Both the position numbers and the translations under genes were made by a program. The notes under the pieces were generated by a model. The model was given only the letters and a program-made list of their open reading frames with translations, made no database searches and had not been told where the DNA came from. Shown here piece after piece: positions 31,258-40,802 of a stretch of DNA of 64,000 nt. Within the stretch, counting starts at the first letter, position 1; each line of letters begins with the position of its first letter. The stretch is from the NCBI RefSeq assembly GCF_947166415.1, contig NZ_CAMVEE010000003.1, positions 1 to 64,000 on the forward strand, given 5' to 3'. The stretch is from an uncultured Methanobrevibacter sp. GTDB taxonomy: Archaea; Methanobacteriota; Methanobacteria; Methanobacteriales; Methanobacteriaceae.

Positions 31258-32158
31258 CTTCTATACCTCCGAATTTTTCAAGAATATCATTTACCATAAT
31301 ATCTATAGTATCGCTAATATCCACATTGTCGATTACACGAACATTATTAATTTTAGCCTGTTCCACTAAAAATTTTTGAGTTTTTCTGATTGTGTCAAAA
31401 TTTTCCATGTACCTGTCAAGTGATCTTTTTACCCAAGGCTGCCTGCATCTTGAATAAAACCTTTGTTTATGGGATTCCTCATCATCTACAGTCAATGTGA
31501 AAATGATTATATTGTTGTTTTCCATCAAATCTTGCCTAATAAATCCCGGAACAACATGAACGCCTTCAATAATTGTACTGATACCCTCCTTTACTGAACG
31601 TTCAATAATGGCCTCGATACCTACATTCACAACATCAACATGGCTGATGAAACCTTCAATGATAGGGTCAACCCTGATTGGCGGCGTTCTTATGCTTTCA
31701 TGTGCATCAAAGCTTGATTTATGGATAACCGGACTCAATTCCTTAGAAACAATCTTACGCATTACTTCACGAATCATATCTGTGCTTATAAGATTTTTCA
31801 GCCTTAATCTACTGGCCAATTCAAAAGCCATGGAAGAGGTTCCCACACCGGATGCACCCCCAATAAGAATAATCAAAGGCTTTTTAGAAACTCTAAGAGA
31901 TCTCCAATTCTCATATTTTTTTGCAACTTTAGGATTGGTTCTTTTGAGATGATTCAAAACGACATTAGCCAGTTCATAACTTGAAATTTCATCAACATTG
32001 TCTTTTATCAATTCGCATTCTATGTCTGATGCAATGCCATATGCTCTTTCAGAACCAATATCTGCAACATTAAGTGAACGAGCTAAGATTCCTTTAGAAA
32101 AGGGCTCTTTATATTTCTCCCCATCCACATTTCCAGTAACCCATATCATGATAATCAC
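31247..32158 (-). CDS. 2-phosphoglycerate kinase with N-terminal ATP-cone-like region
   Basis: ILIGGASGVGTSSMAFELASRLRLKNLISTDMIREVMRKI. Confidence 0.87.
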   Translation of the reverse strand: MIIMIWVTGNVDGEKYKEPFSKGILARSLNVADIGSERAYGIASDIECELIKDNVDEISSYELANVVLNHLKRTNPKVAKKYENWRSLRVSKKPLIILIGGASGVGTSSMAFELASRLRLKNLISTDMIREVMRKIVSKELSPVIHKSSFDAHESIRTPPIRVDPIIEGFISHVDVVNVGIEAIIERSVKEGISTIIEGVHVVPGFIRQDLMENNNIIIFTLTVDDEESHKQRFYSRCRQPWVKRSLDRYMENFDTIRKTQKFLVEQAKINNVRVIDNVDISDTIDIMVNDILEKFGGIEDDR

Positions 32159-32263
32159 AGTATAAAATATGATTAATTATTATAAATTACTCTTAAATAA
32201 AATTTGTTATTTGATTTTGGGATTAAATTAAATAAAAAAAAGAAAAAAATAGAGAATAAATAA

Positions 32264-32953
32264 TTATTCATCTAATGAAATAATGCTTATATCATAATTG
32301 GAACCATCTTTAACATCGATTAAGACAGCACCGTTATCCTTAAGCATTCCAGGATTTGCAACATCTGTAGTGAATCCGATTTTACTAAGGGATTTTGCCT
32401 CATGAACATGCCCACATAGATTTATTTCAGGCTCGAACTCATGGATTGATTTTAAAATTCCTTGACTTCCAACATGTTCTCCGCTTTCAATCTTATCCGC
32501 TTCGGTGTTGTAAGGCGGAGCATGAGTAACTAATATCTTAACCTTAGGAACTTTATCATTGTATACATAATCATAATTGGCTAACAGTTCAAATACATCT
32601 CCGTATATCTTATTATCCTGAATTTCACCAGGAGTATTGAACGGAGTTTCATTGGAACCTCCATATCCAAATAAGATTGCATCACCATAAGCAATGATAT
32701 TGTTGTGAAGACAGAATGAAACTTCATTAATAGCATTGCATATTCCTTTTGGGTCACAATTTCCAGGAATAGCTATTACATCCACATCGCAATCGGCAAC
32801 TTTATTGATGAATGTTTCAACAAAATCCAAAGGACCGAAATTAGTAATATCTCCTAAAATTAAGACCAAATCTATGTCATTATTATTCAAATAGGTGTAT
32901 AAATTTTCATTTTCTTCACCATGAACATCACTAATTGCTAAAATTTTAGTCAT
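32264..32953 (-). CDS. Metallophosphoesterase
   Basis: ISDVHGEE...ILGDITNFG...PGNCDP...VTHAPPYN...CGHVHEA. Confidence 0.92.
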   Translation of the reverse strand: MTKILAISDVHGEENENLYTYLNNNDIDLVLILGDITNFGPLDFVETFINKVADCDVDVIAIPGNCDPKGICNAINEVSFCLHNNIIAYGDAILFGYGGSNETPFNTPGEIQDNKIYGDVFELLANYDYVYNDKVPKVKILVTHAPPYNTEADKIESGEHVGSQGILKSIHEFEPEINLCGHVHEAKSLSKIGFTTDVANPGMLKDNGAVLIDVKDGSNYDISIISLDE

Positions 32954-32963
32954 ATTATCACCT

Positions 32964-33494
32964 TTATTGTTGTTCTAAAAAGAAAGATCCCATTTCTTTC
33001 AAACCTGCTTGTAAATCTGGTTTATCTCCATGCAATTCAATTGTCACATCATCATCAAATTCGATTATGAGACCGTTCCATTCAGCGATTTCCTGAACCC
33101 TTTCTTCAGCTAATGGAACCTTTAATGTGATTCTACCAGTAGTCAATCCCGGAGGGGAGTTTACAATAAATTGAGATCTTGAGTCAGAATATTCAAAAAC
33201 TTCTTTTCCACGCATGACCTGCTTTAATAAATCAAGCCAATGGTCAACATACTCATCTCCTTCCTTCTCCGCAATAGTTAGGAGAGTTCCTTGAATAGTA
33301 TTTAAAGACATCTCTGCATTAGCTAAACCATTGATTAAATCTGGATGGGAAGGATCTCTTTTATAAGAGCTAACAGTAGATCTAATTAATCCCATCTCAG
33401 GGTTAATTCCTTCAGGTATTTCATATCCCTTTTTATTTAAATCTGTGATAAGATGATGAAGAACTAACCAATTCTGTTCAGCGGGTAAGCTCAT
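32964..33494 (-). CDS. Conserved methanobacterial protein (DUF2096-like)
   Basis: Intact ORF, overlaps next gene by 4 nt; family assignment from memory. Confidence 0.6.
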   Translation of the reverse strand: MSLPAEQNWLVLHHLITDLNKKGYEIPEGINPEMGLIRSTVSSYKRDPSHPDLINGLANAEMSLNTIQGTLLTIAEKEGDEYVDHWLDLLKQVMRGKEVFEYSDSRSQFIVNSPPGLTTGRITLKVPLAEERVQEIAEWNGLIIEFDDDVTIELHGDKPDLQAGLKEMGSFFLEQQ

Positions 33495-33757
33495 AAATGT
33501 CCACCTATAATTTTTAAAGTTGTGTGGTTAATTTTTGCATCTGCATCTTTTAATTCTCTTTCAATTTCACTAGTATTTTCATATGAATCTAAGAATAATA
33601 CGTGGTGAGTTGAAGTGCCTGCAATATTTAAAATAGCGATTTCATCGCTTTGTTTAAGTTCTCTTTTTTCGATTGTTGCTTTAAATTGAACATATGGTTC
33701 ATATTCTTCTGGAAGGTCAGAATATTTAAATATACCATCTAATGTTGCTAAAAACAT
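33491..33757 (-). CDS. DUF749-like protein
   Basis: 88 aa; conserved methanogen family by sequence appearance. Confidence 0.6.
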   Translation of the reverse strand: MFLATLDGIFKYSDLPEEYEPYVQFKATIEKRELKQSDEIAILNIAGTSTHHVLFLDSYENTSEIERELKDADAKINHTTLKIIGGHL

Positions 33758-33953
33758 AATTACACCTCGTAGTTATAATTTAATTAAGTTTATCTTATTA
33801 ATCATATATAAAAGTACTTACGAATTATTCGCATATAATGAAACAAAAAATTGGTTGATAAAAAAAAGGTTATCAAAGATAACCTATATCCTAAATGTGT
33901 TTTCAAGGCCTAAATAAAAAAAATAAAAGGATTAAGAAATCCTTTATATTTAT

Positions 33954-34841
33954 CTATTCACCTAATGCTTTTTTGATTGCAGGAGTTGCATCAATTCTTT
34001 GAGCATCGAAGGTTAATTCTTCTGCTGATAATCCCATAGCTAATCCGTATAATTGAGCTAAGTGGAATACAGGAATTGCAAAGTCAGTTCCGTATCTTTC
34101 GTTTACTTCGATTTGACCTTGGTCAAATTGTAAGTGACAGAAAGGACATACGTTAACAATTGCATCTACACCAGCAGCAGTCATGTGATCGAGTTTTTCT
34201 TTAGTGAAACTAGTAGTTACATCTAAGTCTCTGGATCTTAAACCTCCACCAGCACCACAGCACATCATTTTGTCTTTGTAGTCTACAGATTTAGCACCTG
34301 TAATTTCTACAAGGTCATCTAAGATGGATGGGTTTTCAGCATTGTCTTCAATACCAATAGTTTTGGTTGGTTTTAAGAAGTGGCAACCATAGTGAACTGC
34401 AACATTTAAGTCTAAAGGTTTTTCGATTAAGGATGCTAATTTTTCGAATCCAACATCGTCTCTTAAGATTTGAGCGAAGTGTTTTACGTTGATAGTTCCT
34501 TTGTATTCTCTTCCGATTTCAGCTAAGTTTGCGTTGATTTTTTCTTTTTTAGCTTCGTCTTCTTGTAACATGTGATTACATTCGAATAATGAACCGAAAC
34601 ATCCGTTACATTCAGTCATGATGTCAGCGCCCATGTCTTCAGCAAGAGTTAAGTTACGAGCTGCAATGGTAGCCCAGGTTTCTTCATCAAAAGAACCGAA
34701 TACACCAGGAGCAGGACAACAAGATGCTCCTTCCATGTCTTTTAATTCAATATCTAATGCTTCAAATAATTTTCTGGTAGCTTTTTCAATACCAGGATAA
34801 CGGTTGTTCATAATACAACCTAAGAAGTATGCAATTTCCAT
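33954..34841 (-). CDS. hdrB: CoB--CoM heterodisulfide reductase subunit B
   Basis: AYFLGCIMNNRYPG; two CCG-domain Cys motifs incl. MMCCGAGGGLRSR. Confidence 0.95.
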   Translation of the reverse strand: MEIAYFLGCIMNNRYPGIEKATRKLFEALDIELKDMEGASCCPAPGVFGSFDEETWATIAARNLTLAEDMGADIMTECNGCFGSLFECNHMLQEDEAKKEKINANLAEIGREYKGTINVKHFAQILRDDVGFEKLASLIEKPLDLNVAVHYGCHFLKPTKTIGIEDNAENPSILDDLVEITGAKSVDYKDKMMCCGAGGGLRSRDLDVTTSFTKEKLDHMTAAGVDAIVNVCPFCHLQFDQGQIEVNERYGTDFAIPVFHLAQLYGLAMGLSAEELTFDAQRIDATPAIKKALGE

Positions 34842-34862
34842 ATTATAACTCTCCTCATTTAT

Positions 34863-35840
34863 CTATTCTTTTAATCCGCCGGTTGCTTCATCATAACCAA
34901 TTAATTCATCGAAACCGGTAAGTTTACATATTTTTTGTACTTCTTCTAATGCTTCAGGGAAAGCGTGAGTTGTAGGTGGAATTTCTGAAAGACCAATAGC
35001 TTTCCTTAATTCTTTAGTAGCATCGTTAATTGGTACACCGTGACCAGTATTCATTACAAATACACCAGTCATTTTGTGAGGTTTTGCCATGTAACCTGCG
35101 TGTGCAGCAATATTACGTGCTTTTTTGATAATTTCTACAATTTTAACACTTCTGAGGCATCTTTCTTGGCAGGTGTAACAAGTAGTACACATCCATAAAG
35201 CTTCATCAGCAATAACTTCTTCTTTTAATCCTAATAAACATTTTCTGACAATTTGTCTTACTTTGTATGGAGTTCTTCTTCCAGAAGGACAACTTCCACT
35301 ACAAGTACCACATTGGAAACAGTGTTTTACAGTTTCGATTCCAGCATCGATGAACTCAGCAGTGAAATCTGGGTCACGATTACTATCATTTAATAATTCT
35401 TTATCAGTCAATAAAGTCATATTATCTCCTTTTGTATCTTTATTTGATTTTTCTTCAACTTTTTCTTTAACATCCTCTTTAATGGCCTCAACAGTTTCAT
35501 GAACTTTTTCTTCAACCTCATGAACTTTTTCGGCAATTTCTTCTTCAATAACCTCGATGTCCTTTTTTAAAGTTGAATCTTTTTCATCATCTTTTGGTTC
35601 TTCAACTACTTCTTCTACTGTTTCTTCAACTACTTCCTCTTCAGGAGCAGCAGCTTCTTCAGGAGCAGCAGCTTCAGCACCAGAGATGACATCCTCATTT
35701 ACATCTTCTACAGATGTAACTTCGACATCATCAGATGTGTTTGAAACATCAGTATTGATGTCTTCTTCTTCATTTTCTCCTTTAAATAGAGTTTTAAGAC
35801 GATTTATAATAGACATTGAAAACACACCTCGGATAATCAT
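34863..35840 (-). CDS. hdrC: CoB--CoM heterodisulfide reductase subunit C in a long ORF with ~140-residue N-terminal extension (internal start at 35420)
   Basis: CFQCGTCSGSCP and CTTCYTCQERC 4Fe-4S motifs; internal ATG preceded by AAAGGAGATAAT. Confidence 0.93.
   Translation of the reverse strand: MIIRGVFSMSIINRLKTLFKGENEEEDINTDVSNTSDDVEVTSVEDVNEDVISGAEAAAPEEAAAPEEEVVEETVEEVVEEPKDDEKDSTLKKDIEVIEEEIAEKVHEVEEKVHETVEAIKEDVKEKVEEKSNKDTKGDNMTLLTDKELLNDSNRDPDFTAEFIDAGIETVKHCFQCGTCSGSCPSGRRTPYKVRQIVRKCLLGLKEEVIADEALWMCTTCYTCQERCLRSVKIVEIIKKARNIAAHAGYMAKPHKMTGVFVMNTGHGVPINDATKELRKAIGLSEIPPTTHAFPEALEEVQKICKLTGFDELIGYDEATGGLKE
35421..35432 (-). promoter_or_regulatory. Shine-Dalgarno AAAGGAGATAAT for internal HdrC start codon
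   Basis: Directly precedes ATG ACT TTA TTG (MTLLTDKELL) inside the long hdrC ORF. Confidence 0.75.
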
Positions 35841-35999
35841 TGGATAATTTCCTCAAATCCATACTAATACTCTTTAAAAATATATATATAAAGGTTACTA
35901 AAAAATTTGATTGTGTAACCTAAATGATTACACTTTTTAAAAAATTTTTATAAACCTAAAAACATAAATGATATAATATAACTGAATAGGAAAGACAAA

Positions 36000-36743
36000 A
36001 TGATAAAAAAATTTGAAATAAAATCACATGACGGACCTGGAAGAATTGGCAAAATTGATGGCGATCTCACTCCAAAAATATTTTACAAAAAAGACATTAA
36101 CATCGCCCCAACACAAGGATCTGCATATAACATCGACCGTGAAATTGCCGAGTTTAATGTAAAGGAAAGCTTAAGACTGGCCAGAGAACATGCTGAAACC
36201 TCCGATGTTGCTATCATACAGGGTTCAAAATATGTCGATTTAAGAATAGAATGCCTAAAACAGTTTGAAGAAATGGGATACAACGGATTCATAATAGCTA
36301 ACGGCGATGCCCTTTTAACAAATCCTAAGGAACTGGTTGAAGTTGTAGTTTCACTCAAAAAAGAAGCTAAAAAAACAAGTTATTTCATTTTCCCATTTGC
36401 AGAACTTTCATTTATGCCTATTCTAGTGTATATGGGAATCGATGGATTTCTGGCAGATTCCACCAATTATTACAGTTATCTTAATGTCTTGCAAACACCA
36501 ACAAAGTCTTATGACTTAAATACATACCCAATTTATGAAAATATAACTCAAGAAGAATTGGAGAAAAAGAATATTAAGAACATGGAATTTGTAATCCGTG
36601 AAATCCATGTGCATATGAAAAACAATTCATTGAGAAATCTAGTGGAAGAGAGATCCGGAACAACACCTCAGAACATCTCAACCTTGAAGATTCTTGACAG
36701 AACCCAAATGGACTATCTTCTTGAATTTACCCAATTATTTTAA
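36000..36743 (+). CDS. TGT-like protein related to archaeosine synthase/tRNA-ribosyltransferase (short form)
   Basis: HDGPGRIGKIDGDLTPKIFY...AIIQGSKYVDLRIECLKQFEEMGYNGFIIANGD...FPFAELSFMPILVYMGID. Confidence 0.55.
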   Translation: MIKKFEIKSHDGPGRIGKIDGDLTPKIFYKKDINIAPTQGSAYNIDREIAEFNVKESLRLAREHAETSDVAIIQGSKYVDLRIECLKQFEEMGYNGFIIANGDALLTNPKELVEVVVSLKKEAKKTSYFIFPFAELSFMPILVYMGIDGFLADSTNYYSYLNVLQTPTKSYDLNTYPIYENITQEELEKKNIKNMEFVIREIHVHMKNNSLRNLVEERSGTTPQNISTLKILDRTQMDYLLEFTQLF

Positions 36744-37149
36744 ATGAATCTATGATATTTTTGAATTGCCTCTCGGATTCCCCTGAAATGTCCAAGGTCC
36801 TTAATTCAAAAATATAAATATTTCTTTTTTCAATAAACACGTAAGTGTGGATGTCAAAATTAAGTTCTGGAGTATCCATATTGGCGTGCAGTTTGATTGC
36901 ATCCATTCCGGCGATTTCAACAAAATCAGAAGCAAGGATTACACCCCCATCATCTGAAATCGCATCCTCCATGAAAATCTTATAATCGTCAAGAGTCGTA
37001 GCTGTCGGAAACATGACCGCATTGATTAGATTATCCTGACCCTTTGATAAAGTAGCGATACAATCAGGGTTTGATAGGATGTCTGCCTTTTCGACTTCCC
37101 AGTCTTCGGGATATTTGAAAGTGATTTTTCCGGAATTAAATGTTCTCAT
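36727..37149 (-). CDS. PsbP-like small protein
   Basis: ITFKYPEDWEVEK...IIDSFKI pattern. Confidence 0.55.
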   Translation of the reverse strand: MRTFNSGKITFKYPEDWEVEKADILSNPDCIATLSKGQDNLINAVMFPTATTLDDYKIFMEDAISDDGGVILASDFVEIAGMDAIKLHANMDTPELNFDIHTYVFIEKRNIYIFELRTLDISGESERQFKNIIDSFKIIG

Positions 37150-37152
37150 CAG

Positions 37153-38079
37153 TTATTCCTCTTTTTTTGATGAAATGTCTATTGTTTCGGGAGCGTCTTC
37201 AAAAGTGTCAATGTATTTGGAAAATGGCTCTGGAAGTTTTGGCATTACCTCTTTCAATATTTCAGCAGCATCAAGTTCCAAAGCTTGTCCTGATAGCAAT
37301 TGTTCAACGTCGAAATTAAAATCAAATGGTTTGAGTAAATCATCAGTTGGCACTCTTAAATTGATTTTATTTTTGTTTAATATCATTTTAAGTGTACTTG
37401 TGTTTCTGATTTGCTCATTCATATCCTCAACAGTGCTTTTTATATCGTATGCTATAGCTTTATTCTTCTCATTTACTTCCTGTCTTGATTTTTCAATGGA
37501 TTTTTCCAAATCCTTGACCAGAAGCGCATTTCTTCTGTTGATGTTGTCCCTCGCTTCGTCAATGACAACATTGATTGTATTCAGGATGGATTTGTTGAGC
37601 TCCACATTATATGCCAAAATCATTTTGTTTTTATAGTCAAGCTCCTTAAAAATAGCTACTCTTTCATCATCAATCTTTGTGATTTTTTTATTCAGCTCGT
37701 GAATTTCATCCTTGGCCTTCAGAAGTTCTTCCTTATCGTTTAACTGGTCTTTCAGGGAATCGACATCCTCAAAGAATGAACCCTTAAGGGACTGCATTTG
37801 GTCTTTTAAGGTAGCTATCTCTGCATCTTTGGCTTCGATAGTGTGATAAAATTCATCAAGCTTAGCATCACTAAACTGATTGTCGATTAGTTTTTGGTAT
37901 TCCTCCTGTGCGAGAACTTTCACCAATTCATTATCTTCAAATGGATCTTCTTTTTTAAGACTGACCTGCTTTTGTTGAGATTCCTTTTCTACAGTGTTTC
38001 CGTCTTTATCCTTACTGGTATACTTTTTAGTGTAAACCCTAACTGTTCTAAATTCATCACTTTCCATTATTGACACCAC
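37153..38079 (-). CDS. Coiled-coil protein of unknown function
   Basis: Long heptad-rich segment residues ~60-230; 3-nt gap to downstream PsbP-like gene. Confidence 0.7.
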   Translation of the reverse strand: MVSIMESDEFRTVRVYTKKYTSKDKDGNTVEKESQQKQVSLKKEDPFEDNELVKVLAQEEYQKLIDNQFSDAKLDEFYHTIEAKDAEIATLKDQMQSLKGSFFEDVDSLKDQLNDKEELLKAKDEIHELNKKITKIDDERVAIFKELDYKNKMILAYNVELNKSILNTINVVIDEARDNINRRNALLVKDLEKSIEKSRQEVNEKNKAIAYDIKSTVEDMNEQIRNTSTLKMILNKNKINLRVPTDDLLKPFDFNFDVEQLLSGQALELDAAEILKEVMPKLPEPFSKYIDTFEDAPETIDISSKKEE

Positions 38080-38165
38080 TCTATAATAATAAGTTGATTC
38101 ATTTAATTTAAATAGTTAAGTATTATAATCTTGAAAAAAAGAAAAAAGAAAGAAAAAAATTTAGA

Positions 38166-38321
38166 TTATTTGCCTTCTTTTTCAATCCACAATAACATTG
38201 CCTCTTCAATTGCCTTTGAATACCATCCGGTTTTGAATAACATCTTAGAGGAGGCTAATCTTCGAAAATTCAAGTCAATGTCATTATTGATGCTAATGGT
38301 TACACGCTTGTTTTTAGACAT
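38166..38321 (-). CDS. Small ribbon-helix-helix-like DNA-binding protein (51 aa); absent from ORF track
   Basis: Manual translation MSKNKRVTISINNDIDLNFRRLASSKMLFKTGWYSKAIEEAMLLWIEKEGK*; beta-strand KRVTISIN then two helices. Confidence 0.65.
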   Translation of the reverse strand: MSKNKRVTISINNDIDLNFRRLASSKMLFKTGWYSKAIEEAMLLWIEKEGK

Positions 38322-38407
38322 ACAATTAGATTGTGTGAAGTAGTTAATAAATGAGTTAGTGTTTTTTCAGGGCAGTTTTGGATATGAAACTGAAAATTGG
38401 ACTTCAA

Positions 38408-39232
38408 TCATTTTTCATCATCAAAATAGTTGTTATATTCTAATGATTGGATTGTGCTTTCAAGTTTATCCAAACTATTATCATTATCTGCAATGTTTGA
38501 ATACAAAAGCCCTAAAGAATAGTTGCCTATACTTTCCAATATCGGAATGACAATACCCAGATAAATTAAAAATCCGACATATGGAATCAGCATCAGCCAT
38601 GATGAAATATATGAAACGACAATCATCAATATTACCATGAATATAACCCATTTGATTATATTGAAAATCCCGATATTCCTAATGTCACTGACTACCTTAT
38701 GAACCTTTAAGGCCTCGGATAAACTGTTGAAATAAGCCAATCTTGCCTTTGCAAAAAACAATAATATTTCAAATACGACATAAGTGATTAAAACTACGAA
38801 TATCATTAATATTAGAGTCAGCAAAAAGCTGTGAACCTTTATATCGGCAAGCATTCCAATGCTTGATACTCCCATTGTAGACAAAACTACATAAAATACC
38901 GCAGCAGGCACGATCATATATACAATTCTCAAGACCAGCACCCTAATGGTATCATATATGTTCTTTCCAAAATCTATGGAAGGAAACATGGAAGATTCAT
39001 TCAATCCTATGTTGACGATGGACAAAAGATATCCTGGCACAATAAGAATAAATGCAAAAAATGCAATTGCCCCAATGGTTAAAACATACTTATTGTCATA
39101 GATCAATCCAATTGGAATGAAAGAAAACAAGATAAATAGGATAAAAAGTATTGGTAATTTCTTGAGATTTCTAAAAGGATATTTTAATGAATTTGATATG
39201 ATTTTGCCGATGTTCATAACTACATCCCCCAT
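38408..39232 (-). CDS. DUF4013-like membrane protein
   Basis: Multiple TM helices; N-term IISNSLKYPFRNLKKL. Confidence 0.75.
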   Translation of the reverse strand: MGDVVMNIGKIISNSLKYPFRNLKKLPILFILFILFSFIPIGLIYDNKYVLTIGAIAFFAFILIVPGYLLSIVNIGLNESSMFPSIDFGKNIYDTIRVLVLRIVYMIVPAAVFYVVLSTMGVSSIGMLADIKVHSFLLTLILMIFVVLITYVVFEILLFFAKARLAYFNSLSEALKVHKVVSDIRNIGIFNIIKWVIFMVILMIVVSYISSWLMLIPYVGFLIYLGIVIPILESIGNYSLGLLYSNIADNDNSLDKLESTIQSLEYNNYFDDEK

Positions 39233-39407
39233 AAGTTCAGGAATTAATGAAAAATATTATAATTATCTCATCATAATACTATTTACACTGGCCATTATTA
39301 ACTCTTTTGCTAAACACATTGAATTTGTAGAGAACGGACCCAATATAATTCCATTATTCTACCATCGTTTCCTCATCAAATCGTAAAAGAAATTTTTCTG
39401 TTCAATG

Positions 39408-39662
39408 CTAATAATTCTCGCCTATCCATCCCTGATTAATATCGGGATATCCGCACTCCTCGCAATAACCGTCAAAGTATGGTGCTCCGCATGAAGGGCA
39501 TTCACTGTATGAATAACTACTGTAAGAATGTCTATCTATGCTACTTTTTTCGCTGAGGACATTCCTGTTTGTTGTTGTGTTGCTGGAAGAATTGCTATCA
39601 CTAGAACAGCAAGCTGAAACAACCAATATGAAAAGGATTATGATTACAACCCAACCGACCAT
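39408..39662 (-). CDS. Small membrane protein with C-terminal zinc ribbon
   Basis: N-terminal TM; CPSCGAPYFDGYCEECGYP. Confidence 0.7.
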   Translation of the reverse strand: MVGWVVIIILFILVVSACCSSDSNSSSNTTTNRNVLSEKSSIDRHSYSSYSYSECPSCGAPYFDGYCEECGYPDINQGWIGENY

Positions 39663-39953
39663 GTTTTCACCTGCTCTACAATATATGTTTAAGAGTATAT
39701 TAAGTTATAGTATTTATATGGCATTATTGTGTAAAAAATGAATTTGACCTCATCACATATCATTGCTATTTGAAAATGTTTCCTGATGCGAAAATTTAAA
39801 TATGAAAAATAACTATTGTTATATTAGAAAATATGTGAAACATATTTTTAATACAATGAACAAAAAAATGAAAAAGTTTAATATTTATGTCAAAAAATAT
39901 AAATAAAAATTAATCAATATAATTATAAGTAAATAAAATATATGGATGAAATA

Positions 39954-40802
39954 ATGACAGACACAATAAAAATTTTAACAATCCAAGACGTATCTTGCTA
40001 TGGCCAGTGCTCAATTACCGTTGCACTACCTATAATTTCAGCTTTCGGAATAGAAACAGCAGTATTGCCTTCCGCAGTTTTATCAACACACACATCAGGC
40101 TTTTCAGAGTACACTGTTAGAGACTTGACAGAAGACCTCCCTGCAATCAGGGAACACTGGGAAAAGGAAGGAATTTACTTTGATGCAATATACACAGGAT
40201 TTATCAGCTCAATGCAGCAAGTCGATTACATAAAAGACATCATTGATTCAAGATTAAAACCAAATGGAGTTGTTTTTGTCGACCCTGCTATGGCAGACCA
40301 TGGCGAATTCTACAATGGATTTGACCAGGAGTTTGCAGATAAGATGGGTGAACTTTGTAAAACAGGAGATTACGTCCTTCCAAATACAACAGAAGCATGT
40401 TACCTTTTACATAAACCTTGGAAAGAGGAATTCACAAAAGAAGAAATGCTTGAAATGGCCAATGAGCTTTCTGCATTCACAAAAAAACATGTCATATTAA
40501 AAGGTGACACACACAAAACTGACAAATTGGGAATGATTATTCTTGATAAGGATGAACCTTCAACTACTGAATTCGTATACAATGATAAAGTAAATCACGT
40601 ATCCCACGGAACCGGTGACGTCTTTGCTTCAGCCTTTGTCGGATCAATCATGAACGGCAAAACTCCATCCTGCGCTGCAAAAATTGCAGGAGAGTTTACC
40701 AAAGAGGCAATAGCAAAAACAGTAGGAGACGATACACATACTTATGGCGTCAAATTCGAACAGGTAATTCCATCTATTCAGGAATTATTGAAATCATGTT
40801 AA
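39954..40802 (+). CDS. Pyridoxamine/pyridoxal kinase-like (PfkB/ribokinase superfamily)
   Basis: ILTIQDVSCYGQCSITVALPIISAFGIETAVLPSAVLSTHT; HGTGDVFASAF. Confidence 0.88.
   Translation: MTDTIKILTIQDVSCYGQCSITVALPIISAFGIETAVLPSAVLSTHTSGFSEYTVRDLTEDLPAIREHWEKEGIYFDAIYTGFISSMQQVDYIKDIIDSRLKPNGVVFVDPAMADHGEFYNGFDQEFADKMGELCKTGDYVLPNTTEACYLLHKPWKEEFTKEEMLEMANELSAFTKKHVILKGDTHKTDKLGMIILDKDEPSTTEFVYNDKVNHVSHGTGDVFASAFVGSIMNGKTPSCAAKIAGEFTKEAIAKTVGDDTHTYGVKFEQVIPSIQELLKSC

Noticed and set aside
35557-35847. Plus-strand Ser-rich 96-aa ORF
   Set aside because: Antisense of the GAA-rich acidic hdrC extension; composition artefact.
39117-39386. 89-aa plus-strand ORF
   Set aside because: Mostly antisense of the DUF4013-like gene; no RBS or family.
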